A stretch of DNA of 64,000 nt from Amycolatopsis bartoniae (GTDB lineage Bacteria > Actinomycetota > Actinomycetes > Mycobacteriales > Pseudonocardiaceae). The stretch's first letter is position 1. Each line of letters begins with the position of its first letter. This document shows positions 31,686 through 39,624 of the stretch, piece after piece. Below the pieces are notes generated by a model. The model did no database searches, had not been told where the DNA came from, and saw nothing but the letters and a program-made list of their open reading frames with translations. The stretch is taken from NCBI RefSeq assembly GCF_014191255.1, contig NZ_JACHWH010000003.1, positions 894,451 through 958,450 on the forward strand, given 5' to 3'. Made by a program: the position numbers and the translations under genes.

Positions 31686-33320
31686 ATGACCGACGCCGGG
31701 CGCAGGAACGTCCGCGACCTGCGGCGGGCCAACCGGGCCCGGCTGCTGCGGGAGCTGTACTTTTCCGGCCCGCTGAGCCGTCAGGACCTGATTTCGGCGA
31801 CCGGTCTGAGTTCCGCGTCGGTCAGCAATGTCGCCGCGGACCTGATCGAGGCCGGGGTGGTCGTCGAGGCGGGGGCGGTGGAGTCCGAGGGCGGGCGGCC
31901 GCGGATCCTGTTGCGCGTCGACACGGAGCGGTTCCCGGTCGTGGGTATCGATGTCGGCGAGACACGGATTCGCGTGGAGCGGTTCGATCTGGGGCTGCAC
32001 GAGCAGGCGTCGGCGGACATCCCCGTGGACGCGGCGAGGCCGGACCCGGGCCGCATCGTGGCCGGGATCGTGGCGGGGCTGGGGGCGGTGACGGCGGGTG
32101 CGGCGCGGGTGCTCGGGGTGGGGATCGGCGTGCCGGGCATCGTGCAGCACGAGCCGTCGGCGGTGGTGCACGGGCAGACGGTGGGGTGGGACGCGCTGCC
32201 GCTGGAGGAGTTGTTGCGCGCGCACACGGATCTGCCGCTGTTCGTCGACAACGGTGCCGCGACGATGGGGCAGGCGGAGCTGTGGTTCGGCGCGGGTCCC
32301 GCGACGGACAGCGCGGTGTTCCTGCTGATCGGCTCGGGCATCGGAGCAACGCTCATCGCGGACGGTGCCGTCTTGCGGGGCTCGACCACCAGTGCGGGTG
32401 AGTGGGGCCACACCAACGTGGAGATCGGAGGCCGCCGTTGCCGCTGCGGAGCCCGCGGCTGCCTGGAAGCGTACGTCGGCGCGGAGGCGGTGATCGCCCG
32501 CTACCACGAGACGCCAGGCGCGATGCCCCTCGATGCGAGGAACGAGGAGCAGGCACTGGCGCGGATCGTGGCACTCGCCCAGGGCGGCGCGGTGGTGGGT
32601 GGTGGTGCTGAAGGCACAGCCGCGGCGGGTGGCGGGGGTGCGGCGGGTGGCGGGGGTGCGGCTGGTGGCGTGGCGGGTGCGGCCGGTGGCGGGGGTGCGG
32701 CCGGTGCCGGGCGCGCGGCCGGTGCGGCCGATGGCGTGACTGCTGCCGGGGCCGGGGGCGTGCCTGGTGCGGGTGCCGCCGATGCGGCGCGTGGTAGGAG
32801 CGCGGCGCGTGGCGTCGGTGCGGCCGATGCTGGGGGCGCCGGTGCCGGGAGCACGGCGGGTGCGGCGGGTGGCGCCGGTGCGGGGCGTGGCGCGCGTGCT
32901 TGGGGCGGAGCAGATGCTCGCGATGCGGCCGGTAGCGCTGGTGCGGTGGGTGGCGCCAATGCGGCGGGTGCCTGGGGCGCCGGGAGCGAGGCGAGTGCGG
33001 CGAGCGAGGCGGCGCGGGCGGTGCTGGAGGAGACGGCGCTGCGCATCGGGGTGGGGATCGCGAACCTGGTGAACCTGTTCAACCCCCGGCGGGTGATCAT
33101 CGGAGGCTGGGCCGGGCTGACCATGGCGCCACTGCTGCCCAGCATCCGGGACGCGGCGCAAGCCCACGCGCTGCGGCTGCCCTTCTCGCAGACCTCGATC
33201 GAACTGGGCGCACTGGGCCCGGACGCGGTAGCCCGCGGCGCGGCGACCCTGCCGGTCGCGGCGTTCCTGGCCTCGGGTGGGGAGGGTTTGGCGCCGGGAG
33301 CGGCGCGCAGCGCCTCCTGA
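31686..33320 (+). CDS. ROK family transcriptional regulator with a large Gly/Ala-rich insertion
   Basis: The N-terminus is a winged HTH (NVRDLRRANRARLLRELYFSGPLSRQDLISATGLSSASVSNVAADLIEAG). The ROK kinase-fold domain follows: VVGIDVGETRIRVERFDL, GIGVPGIV, FVDNGAATMGQAELWFG, GSGIGATLIADG, then EWGHTNVEIGGRRCRCGARGCLEAYVG with the Cys3-His zinc site. From about residue 300 to 438 comes a run of almost only Gly, Ala, Val, Arg and Asp that no ROK protein needs; the normal C-terminal helices resume at AARAVLEETALRIGVGIANLVNLFNPRRVIIGG. Total 544 residues versus about 390-400 usual. It is divergent from the sugar importer operon and should repress it. Confidence 0.85.
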   Translation: MTDAGRRNVRDLRRANRARLLRELYFSGPLSRQDLISATGLSSASVSNVAADLIEAGVVVEAGAVESEGGRPRILLRVDTERFPVVGIDVGETRIRVERFDLGLHEQASADIPVDAARPDPGRIVAGIVAGLGAVTAGAARVLGVGIGVPGIVQHEPSAVVHGQTVGWDALPLEELLRAHTDLPLFVDNGAATMGQAELWFGAGPATDSAVFLLIGSGIGATLIADGAVLRGSTTSAGEWGHTNVEIGGRRCRCGARGCLEAYVGAEAVIARYHETPGAMPLDARNEEQALARIVALAQGGAVVGGGAEGTAAAGGGGAAGGGGAAGGVAGAAGGGGAAGAGRAAGAADGVTAAGAGGVPGAGAADAARGRSAARGVGAADAGGAGAGSTAGAAGGAGAGRGARAWGGADARDAAGSAGAVGGANAAGAWGAGSEASAASEAARAVLEETALRIGVGIANLVNLFNPRRVIIGGWAGLTMAPLLPSIRDAAQAHALRLPFSQTSIELGALGPDAVARGAATLPVAAFLASGGEGLAPGAARSAS

Positions 33321-33331
33321 CAGCGGCGGCA

Positions 33332-33871
33332 GAAAGCGCTTTCCAACAAGGAGGGCGACGAAACTCCAGATGGTCCATGGCTTACGTGGCCGGTATCGGC
33401 TGGGCAACAGTGGCTGCTGGCGAAGTGCCAGCGGCCGCAGCAGGCTGGAAAGCGCTTCCCGCCCACAGGTACGACGCGCCATATCCGCGGGCGCGATCCG
33501 TGCCGTCGATGGTCGTCACCGGCAGTGCGTGGGCAGTCGCAGCGGTGGGAGAAAGCGCTTTCCGACCACAGGTACGGCGCGCCATCTCCGCTCGGCCGAT
33601 CCGGATCGCCGATAGTCGTGACCGGCGGGACGTGGGCAGTCGCAGCGGCGGGAGAAAGCGCTTTCTGCCCACAGGTACGGCGCGCCAGCTCCGCTCGGCC
33701 GATCCGGATCGCCGATAGTCGTGACCGGCAGGGCGTGGGCAGTCGCAGCGGCGGGAGAAAGCGCTTCCCGCCCACCGGTACGGCGCGCTATCTCCGCTCA
33801 GGCGATCAGGATCGCCGATAGTAGTCACCGGCGGGACGTGGGCAGTCGCAGCGGCAGGAGAAAGCGCTTCC
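33332..33871. repeat. Tandem array with 103-bp period carrying six GAAAGCGCTTTC-type operator boxes
   Basis: Boxes lie at 33332-33343 and 33551-33562 and 33654-33665 (all GAAAGCGCTTTC), and at 33448-33459, 33757-33768 and 33860-33871 (GAAAGCGCTTCC). Boxes 2 to 6 are spaced exactly 103 bases; box 1 is 116 from box 2. The DNA between is repeated too: CACAGGTACGGCGCGCC, CTCCGCTCGGCCGATCC, the palindrome CGATCCGGATCG (33597-33608, 33700-33711) and CGTGGGCAGTCGCAGCGGC. 103 is not a multiple of three, so this is not a coding repeat. The box is a LacI-family operator in form (AGCGCT centre). The array fills most of the 650-base gap between the ROK gene and the GH16 glucanase gene. Confidence 0.9.
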
Positions 33872-33875
33872 CGCA

Positions 33876-33904
33876 TTGACACCCGCCCTGCGCGAGGTCA
33901 TCAT
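33876..33904 (+). promoter_or_regulatory. Candidate promoter of the GH16 glucanase gene
   Basis: TTGACA (33876-33881) is a perfect -35 hexamer; 17 bases further CATCAT (33899-33904) is a plausible -10. The last operator box of the array ends 4 bases before the -35, an ideal place for a repressor to block RNA polymerase. Confidence 0.5.
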
Positions 33905-33970
33905 GCTCCCTGCGGGAAGTGCCCTGGACGGGGTTGCCCTGAACACCCACGAAACCCTTCGAGGAGTGTC

Positions 33971-35851
33971 ATGCCCGCGATCTCCCGCCGCAGCGCCGTT
34001 CTGCTCGCCGCCGTCACCGCGACAGCCACCGCGACCGGGGCCGTCCAGTGGGCGCCTTCCGCCTCCGCCGCGTCCACTGTGGACTGGAACAGCGACTGGG
34101 CCGCCGCCGCGTATGCCGCGAACCCCGGGGCCGCCACCGCGTCCGGCAGCGAGAACGCCGGACTCGGCCCCGGCCTCGCGTTCGACGGCAACGCCGCCAC
34201 CCGCTTCGCCAGCAACTTCGCCGACGACGCCTGGTTGCGCATCGACCTCGGCACCACCATCCGCGTCACCCACGTCGTGCTCACCTGGGAAGCCGCGTAC
34301 GGCCGCCGCTACGTCGTGGAAGTCTCCGCCGACGGCACGAACTGGACCACCGTCTACACCGAAAACGCGGGCACTGGCGGCACGGTCACGATCCACACCT
34401 ACCCGCAGCCCTCCCTCGGCCGTTACGTACGGTTGCGCGGACTCGAGCGCGCCACCCCGTACGGCTACTCGCTCTACTCCTTCCAGGTGTTCGGCGCTGC
34501 CCCCACGCCGGCGTCCACCGCGGTCGCGAACCTCGCCCTCGGGCATCCCGCCTACGGCAACTACTACCAGGACGCCGGGCACACCCCGCAGAACGCGTTC
34601 GACGGCGGCATCCCCTCCGGCCTCACCGGCGACACCACCCGCTGGGCCAGCGACTGGAACGACCAGCGCTGGGTCGCCGTCGACCTCGGGGCGACCTCCC
34701 GCATCACCGCCTTCGACCTCTACTGGGAAGCCGCCTACGCCGTCGACTACCAGCTCCAGGTCTCCGCCGACAACCGCACCTGGCAGACGGTCTACCAGCC
34801 CACCGCGGCCCAGGTCGCCCAGCGCGCGGCCGACATCGGCACCCCCGGCAGTTCGACCGGCATCCACGACAGCATCACCCTGCCCAGCCCCGCGACCGGC
34901 CGCTACGTGCGGATGCTCGGCCTGCGCCGCCGCAGCTTCTACAACCCCGCCCCGGCCACGGCCCAGTTCGGCTACGCCCTCTACGATTTCCAGGTCTGGG
35001 GCACCGGCGGCAGCGCCACCGCCGAGTACCCCGCCGCGCCCGCCGACCCGGCCGGGACCTACCAGACCGTGTTCTTCGACGACTTCACCGGACCCGGCCT
35101 CGACCGCGGCAAGTGGCGTGTCGTCGTCACCGGCTCGACGATGGGGTCGGTCAACGGTGAGTCGCAGGCCTACATCGACGACGCCAGCACCCTGACCGTG
35201 GCGAACAGTCAACTGCTCATCACCCCGAAGTACCTGCCGAACGGCTACACCGCGCCCGGCGGCGGCACCTACCACTTCACCTCCGCCCGCATCGACACCA
35301 GCACCGCGGTCAACTTCACCTACGGCCGCGTCAGCGCCCGGCTCAAGATGACCGCGGGCGACGGGTTCTGGCCCGCCTTCTGGCTGCTGGGCAGCAACGT
35401 CGACGACCCCACCGTGTCCTGGCCGGACTGCGGCGAAACGGACATCATGGAGAACATCGGCTACGCCACGTGGACCAGCAGCTCGCTGCACGGCCCCGGC
35501 TACTCCGCCGACGGCAACATCGGCACCATCGAGAACTTCCCGGCGGGCCAGACCATCGAGAGCTGGCACACCTACAGCGTCGAGTGGACGCCCTCGGCGA
35601 TGCGGTTCGCCCTCGACGGCACGCAGTACCTGGAGATCCTGCGCCGCAAGACCGAGGCGACCCGGGGCGCGTGGGTGTTCGACCACAACCAGTACGTGAT
35701 CCTGAACTTCGCCCTCGGCGGCGCCTACCCCGCGGGCTACAACCAGGTGACCACACCGTACTGGGGCCTGCCGCAGTCCAGTGTGGACAAGATCGCCGCC
35801 GGCGGGGTGACGTTCGCCGTGGACTGGGTCCGGGTCGAGCAGCTGCGCTGA
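33971..35851 (+). CDS. Secreted family 16 glycoside hydrolase (beta-1,3-glucanase type) with two F5/8 discoidin-like carbohydrate-binding domains
   Basis: The 626-residue protein has a Tat-like signal (SRRSAVLLAAVTATATATG), two F5/8 type C (CBM32-like) domains at about residues 45-175 and 185-350 (both with WLRIDLGTT/WVAVDLGAT and GRYVRLRGL/GRYVRMLGL), and a C-terminal GH16 domain from about 365. The catalytic motif is Glu489-x-Asp491-x-x-Glu494 (GETDIMENIG). GH16 enzymes of this kind cut beta-1,3- or mixed-linkage glucans outside the cell. Start ATG 33971 follows GAGGAG. With the GH1 and ABC importer it completes a glucan-use system; control is presumably through the operator array just upstream. 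Confidence 0.9.
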   Translation: MPAISRRSAVLLAAVTATATATGAVQWAPSASAASTVDWNSDWAAAAYAANPGAATASGSENAGLGPGLAFDGNAATRFASNFADDAWLRIDLGTTIRVTHVVLTWEAAYGRRYVVEVSADGTNWTTVYTENAGTGGTVTIHTYPQPSLGRYVRLRGLERATPYGYSLYSFQVFGAAPTPASTAVANLALGHPAYGNYYQDAGHTPQNAFDGGIPSGLTGDTTRWASDWNDQRWVAVDLGATSRITAFDLYWEAAYAVDYQLQVSADNRTWQTVYQPTAAQVAQRAADIGTPGSSTGIHDSITLPSPATGRYVRMLGLRRRSFYNPAPATAQFGYALYDFQVWGTGGSATAEYPAAPADPAGTYQTVFFDDFTGPGLDRGKWRVVVTGSTMGSVNGESQAYIDDASTLTVANSQLLITPKYLPNGYTAPGGGTYHFTSARIDTSTAVNFTYGRVSARLKMTAGDGFWPAFWLLGSNVDDPTVSWPDCGETDIMENIGYATWTSSSLHGPGYSADGNIGTIENFPAGQTIESWHTYSVEWTPSAMRFALDGTQYLEILRRKTEATRGAWVFDHNQYVILNFALGGAYPAGYNQVTTPYWGLPQSSVDKIAAGGVTFAVDWVRVEQLR

Positions 35852-35905
35852 CGCCGTCCCCTCCGCCGCGCCTGGCAAGATCGGACGTGGAGTGGGAGGG
35901 ACACA

Positions 35906-37015
35906 GTGGACCTGGAGAAGGTGACGCGGCGGCTCGCCGAGACCGCCGCCGAGTACGACCGCACCGGCGACTTCCCGGCCGCCGGGGTCGAGGCGGTGCA
36001 CGAGGCCGGGCTGCTCACGTCGACCGTCGCGCGGCGGTACGGCGGGCGCGAGCTCGGCCTCGCCGGGCAGGTGGAGGTGCTCGCTGCGCTCGGCGAGGGT
36101 GACCCGTCGGTGGCGCTGATCTGCGCGATGACGCTGATCACCCACGCCCGGCAGGCGCGCCAGGCGCAGTGGCCGGAGGAGCTGTACTCGCGCGTGCTCG
36201 CCGAGTCCGCGCAGCGGCCGACGCTGATCAACACCGTGCGCGTCGAACCCGAGCTGGGCTCGCCCGCGCGGGGCGGGCTGCCCGCCACCACCGCGCGGCG
36301 GACGGCGGCGGGCTGGTCGGTCAGCGGGCACAAGCGGTTCGCGACCGGCGCCGAGGGGCTGAGCTGGTTCCTGGTCTGGGCGGCGACCGACGAGCCCGAG
36401 CCACGCGTCGGCACGTTCGCGGTGCCCGCCTCCGCGCCCGGTATCCGGATCGAGCGCACGTGGGACCAGCTCGGGCTGCGGGCCAGCGGCAGCCACGACG
36501 TGGTGTTCACCGACGTCGAGATCCCGGCGGACTTCCTGATCCAGGCGGCGTCCCAAAGCGGCCCGCCGGACAACCTCGCCGTCGCCGCGACCGCCCTGCC
36601 GCTCGCCGCGCTCTACCTCGGCGTCGGGCGGGCGGCGCAGCGGGCCTTCCACCGGTTCGCGCACGACCGGGTGCCCGCGAACCTGGGCCGCCCCCTCGCC
36701 ACGACGGAGAAGTTCGCGCAGGCCGCGGGCGAGATCGAGACGCTGCTGTCCGGTGCCGAGGAGCTGCTGACGAGCGTCGCCGGGCGCCTGGACGCGGGAG
36801 AGGAGCTGCCGCCGACGCGCGCGCTCAGCGCCCGGGTGCTGGCCGACCGGCACGTGCACGCGGCGGTGTCGCTCGCGATGCGGCTGCTGGGCAATCCCGG
36901 CCTGAGCCGGCACAGCCCGCTGGAGCGCCACTTCCGCGACATCCAGTCCGCCGCCGTGCACGCGCCGCAGGAGGACACGGCGCTCACCGCGATCGGCCGG
37001 AGCGTGCTCGGATGA
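35906..37015 (+). CDS. Acyl-CoA dehydrogenase-fold flavoprotein (possible flavin-dependent monooxygenase)
   Basis: The 369-residue protein has the acyl-CoA dehydrogenase fold: helical N-terminal domain, GWSVSGHKRFATGAEGLSWFLVWA and GTFAVPASAPGIRIERTWDQLGLRASGSHDVVFTDVEIPADF in the middle beta-domain, and a helical C-terminus. No clear catalytic Glu of true acyl-CoA dehydrogenases is visible, and the sequence is like SfnB/DszC-type relatives that oxygenate sulfur compounds with FMNH2. GTG 35906 follows GGGAGG. The stop overlaps the M20 gene (ATGA), so both work together. Position 1.4 kb before a SAM-IV riboswitch supports a sulfur link (inference). Confidence 0.75.
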   Translation: MDLEKVTRRLAETAAEYDRTGDFPAAGVEAVHEAGLLTSTVARRYGGRELGLAGQVEVLAALGEGDPSVALICAMTLITHARQARQAQWPEELYSRVLAESAQRPTLINTVRVEPELGSPARGGLPATTARRTAAGWSVSGHKRFATGAEGLSWFLVWAATDEPEPRVGTFAVPASAPGIRIERTWDQLGLRASGSHDVVFTDVEIPADFLIQAASQSGPPDNLAVAATALPLAALYLGVGRAAQRAFHRFAHDRVPANLGRPLATTEKFAQAAGEIETLLSGAEELLTSVAGRLDAGEELPPTRALSARVLADRHVHAAVSLAMRLLGNPGLSRHSPLERHFRDIQSAAVHAPQEDTALTAIGRSVLG

Positions 37016-38343
37016 CCCCGGCCGAACTGAAAGCCCGGGCCTGCGCGGAAATCGACCGCCGTGCCGCGGAGATCGTCGCGCTGAGCGAAGACATCCTGCG
37101 CCATCCCGAAACCGGCTACCGCGAGACGCGCACCGCCGAGGTGGTCGCCCGGAAGTTCGCCGAGCTGGGCCTGGCCCCGCGGGCCGGGCTGGCCCGCACC
37201 GGGGTCAAGGCGCGGATGCGCGGCCGCGGGCCGGGCCCGGCGGTCGGCATCCTCGGCGAGCTGGACAGCCTGGTGATCCCCGACCACCCGTTCGCCGACC
37301 CGGAGACCGGCGCCGCACACGCGTGCGGGCACAACTCGCAGGTCGCCGCCATGGTCGGCGCGGGCATCGGGCTGCGGCCGGTGCTCGGCGAGCTGGACGG
37401 CGACGTCGTGCTGTTCGCCGTGCCCGCCGAGGAGTGCATCCAGACCGGCTGGCGGCTGTCGCTGCGGGACGCGGGGGAGCTGCACCACACCGCGGGCAAG
37501 GCCGAGCTGATCCGGCTCGGGCACTTCGACGACGTCGACCTCGCGCTCCTGACCCACGCTGGCACGCCGGAACCGGCGCTGGGCCTCGGTTTCACCGGGA
37601 CCGGCTCGCTGCTGATGCGGGTGCGGTTCCACGGCCGCGCGGCCCACGCCGCCGCCTCACCCGAGGCCGGGATCAGCGCCTACAAGGCCGCCACCGTGGC
37701 GATCTCCGCGATCGACGCGCACCGCGAGATGTTCCGCGAGGGCGACGGCATCCGCGTGCACCACCTGATCACCAGCGCGGGCTCGGCCGTCAGCTCCATC
37801 CCGGCGCTGACCGAAATGGAGGTGCTCGTGCGCGCCCGCACCATCGAGGCCATGCGTGACGCCGCCGCGAGAGTCCAGGGCGCGGTGCGGGGCGGGGCGC
37901 TCGCGATGGGCGCGGACGTCGAGATCCTCACCACCGTGTCGTTCCTGCCCTACGCCGACGACGCCCCGCTGGCCGAGGTGGTGGAATCGAGCGCCCGCGA
38001 ACTGGTCGGCGACGGTTACGCGCGTTTGGACGGTCCCGGCGGCGGTTCCACCGACATGGGCGACCTGGGCCAGGTGATGCCCGTGGTGCAGGCGATGGCG
38101 GCGGCCGGGGTCGACGCGCCCTTCCACAGCAACGCCTTCTACACCGCCGACCACGTCGCGTCCGCCGTGGTGCCCGCGAAGCTGATGGCGATGAGTGCGA
38201 TCGACCTGCTGCACGGCGGAGCCGCGCGGGCACGGGACGTGCTCGCGCGCAGCGGGCCGAAACTGTCGCGTGCGGAGTTCGTGCGGCTGCACGACTCGCT
38301 CACGCACGAGGAGACCTTCCGCAGCGCCGATCACCGCCTGTGA
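37012..38343 (+). CDS. M20 family metallo-amidohydrolase
   Basis: The 443-residue enzyme has the M20D pattern: ILRHPETGYRETRTAEVVARKFAELG, GILGELDSLV, HACGHNSQVAAMVG (metal ligands), PAEECIQ (catalytic and ligand Glu) and FHGRAAHAAASPEAGISAYKAA (dimer-domain His). It looks like the AbgB/amidohydrolase group that removes acyl groups from N-acylated amino acids or splits peptide-like conjugates. ATG 37012 overlaps the preceding stop. M20 deacylases with flavin monooxygenases form known sulfur-scavenging pairs (e.g. the Bacillus yxe/ytm operons), which is the basis for suggesting N-acylated S-alkyl-cysteine-like substrates here. Confidence 0.85.
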   Translation: MTPAELKARACAEIDRRAAEIVALSEDILRHPETGYRETRTAEVVARKFAELGLAPRAGLARTGVKARMRGRGPGPAVGILGELDSLVIPDHPFADPETGAAHACGHNSQVAAMVGAGIGLRPVLGELDGDVVLFAVPAEECIQTGWRLSLRDAGELHHTAGKAELIRLGHFDDVDLALLTHAGTPEPALGLGFTGTGSLLMRVRFHGRAAHAAASPEAGISAYKAATVAISAIDAHREMFREGDGIRVHHLITSAGSAVSSIPALTEMEVLVRARTIEAMRDAAARVQGAVRGGALAMGADVEILTTVSFLPYADDAPLAEVVESSARELVGDGYARLDGPGGGSTDMGDLGQVMPVVQAMAAAGVDAPFHSNAFYTADHVASAVVPAKLMAMSAIDLLHGGAARARDVLARSGPKLSRAEFVRLHDSLTHEETFRSADHRL

Positions 38344-38386
38344 GAACGATCTCAGTGGGAAATGGACTTCGCGGGTGATAGGTTCG

Positions 38387-38504
38387 GGTCCGTCATGAGT
38401 TCCGGCGCCAAGCCCCGGCTGGCCGGACGGCAACCCTCCAACTGCGGTGGGGTGCCCCGGGTGAGGACATGGCCGCCCACAGCCGTGGGCGGCAAGCGCG
38501 GACC
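38387..38504 (+). promoter_or_regulatory. SAM-IV riboswitch (S-adenosylmethionine aptamer)
   Basis: The element matches the SAM-IV class almost base for base in its conserved parts: GTCATGAGT at the 5' side, GCCAAGCCCCGGCTGGCCGG, then GGCAACCCTCCAACTGCGG, TGGGGTGCCCCGGGTGA, GGAC closing P1 with GTCC (38388-38391), a Gly-stem of GCCGCCCAC/GTGGGCGGC and the terminal GCAAGCGCGGACC. SAM-IV is known from actinomycetes and turns off sulfur-assimilation genes when SAM is plentiful. It ends about 38 bases before the ATG of an ABC binding protein and so should control the six-gene operon to 46226. Confidence 0.92.
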
Positions 38505-38541
38505 TGTCTGATCCAGGTCCCTTCGGCCTGAGGACGATGCG
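38500..38541 (+). promoter_or_regulatory. Expression platform of the SAM-IV riboswitch
   Basis: GGACCTG (38500-38506) can pair with CAGGTCC (38514-38520). GTCC of the latter (38517-38520) can instead pair with GGAC (38532-38535), which lies in the ribosome-binding segment GAGGA before ATG 38542. CGGACC (38499-38504) can also pair with GGTCCG at the very 5' end (38387-38392). These pairings exclude each other, so the pattern fits SAM-dependent masking of the ribosome-binding site. There is no T run, which argues for translational rather than transcriptional control (inference). Confidence 0.6.
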
Positions 38542-39624
38542 ATGTTCAAGCGCATGAGCGCGGTCCTGGCCGCGGCCGCCGTCCTGTTCACCAGCGCGTG
38601 CGGGGTGGACACGGCGAACACGGGCGGTTCCGCCGGTTCCGGCGGTTCCATCACGGTCACGGCGTTCGCGGGCGCGTGGAGCGACGCGTTCCGTTCCTCC
38701 TTTGTGGAGCCGTTCGAGAAGGACACCGGCATCAAGGTGAACCTGGTGCTGGGCGCCGACGCGGACTGGCTCACCAAGCTGCGGGCCGCGAACGGCAAGA
38801 ACCCGCCGTTCGACGTCGTCGCGTTCACCTCCGAGTCGGTGCGGGCCGCGGTGGGCGGCAACCTGCTGCAGCCGCTGGACACGGCGAAGATCAGCACCTG
38901 GCCGCAGCTGTCGAGCACGCTCGTGCAGCAGTCGGTCGTGAACGGCAAGTCCTACGGCGCCCCGCTGACCACCGGTTCGCTGGGCTGGCTCTACCGCACG
39001 GACAAGATCGCGAATCCGCCGAAGGACTGGCAGGACATCTTCGACCCGGCCTACTGCGGGCACATCGCGTTGCCGCCGCTGACCTACAACCCGGGTATGC
39101 AGTTCTTCTCCGCGCTGGTGCACAGCCTCGGCGGGCAGCTGTCGAACCCGTCCGATGTGGACCGTGCGTTCACTGAGCTGCAGAAGCTCAAGGGTTGCGT
39201 CTCGTCGTTCCCGGCCGACGCGGGCAGCGTCGCCACCGCGGTGCAGAACGGGGACGCGTGGATCGTGCCGTTCTGGGACGGCCGGGCGCTGGCGATGGAG
39301 AAGGCGGGCCAGCCGATCGGCTTCACCTACCCCGCCTCGGGCGCGGTCGGCGCGCTGACCTCCTACTACGTGGCGACCGGGACGACGCACACCGACGAGG
39401 TGTACAAGTTCCTGAACTACCTGACCGCCGCGCAGTACCAGAAGCCCTTCGCCGAGGCCACGTTCTACGGCGCGGGCAACGACACGATCGCCTACAGCGC
39501 CGACTTCGACGCCAAGATCAAGCACGGTGAGGACGTGTACAAGACCTTCACGTGGGTCGACTACGCGGCCGCCACCCCGAACCTCAACAGCTGGCAGCAG
39601 CGGTGGAACCAGATCTTCGGGTGA
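38542..39624 (+). CDS. ABC transporter substrate-binding lipoprotein (PotD/spermidine-putrescine-like family), SAM-IV controlled
   Basis: The 360-residue protein has a lipoprotein signal (VLAAAAVLFTSACGVD, Cys about residue 21) and the cluster-D fold: ITVTAFAGAWSDAFRSSFVEPFEKDTGIKVN, PPFDVVAFTSES, GALTSYYVATGT. Family members bind polyamines, thiamine, iron, phosphonates or unknown organics. The riboswitch just upstream suggests a sulfur-containing ligand, or one that yields methionine or cysteine. Its stop overlaps the ATPase start (GTGA at 39621). Confidence 0.87.
   Translation: MFKRMSAVLAAAAVLFTSACGVDTANTGGSAGSGGSITVTAFAGAWSDAFRSSFVEPFEKDTGIKVNLVLGADADWLTKLRAANGKNPPFDVVAFTSESVRAAVGGNLLQPLDTAKISTWPQLSSTLVQQSVVNGKSYGAPLTTGSLGWLYRTDKIANPPKDWQDIFDPAYCGHIALPPLTYNPGMQFFSALVHSLGGQLSNPSDVDRAFTELQKLKGCVSSFPADAGSVATAVQNGDAWIVPFWDGRALAMEKAGQPIGFTYPASGAVGALTSYYVATGTTHTDEVYKFLNYLTAAQYQKPFAEATFYGAGNDTIAYSADFDAKIKHGEDVYKTFTWVDYAAATPNLNSWQQRWNQIFG

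Noticed and set aside
33277..33821. Open frames of 98-113 codons across the 103-bp array
   Set aside because: The period is not a multiple of three, the frames shift between units and no start sites are conserved; they are artefacts of repeated GC-rich DNA.
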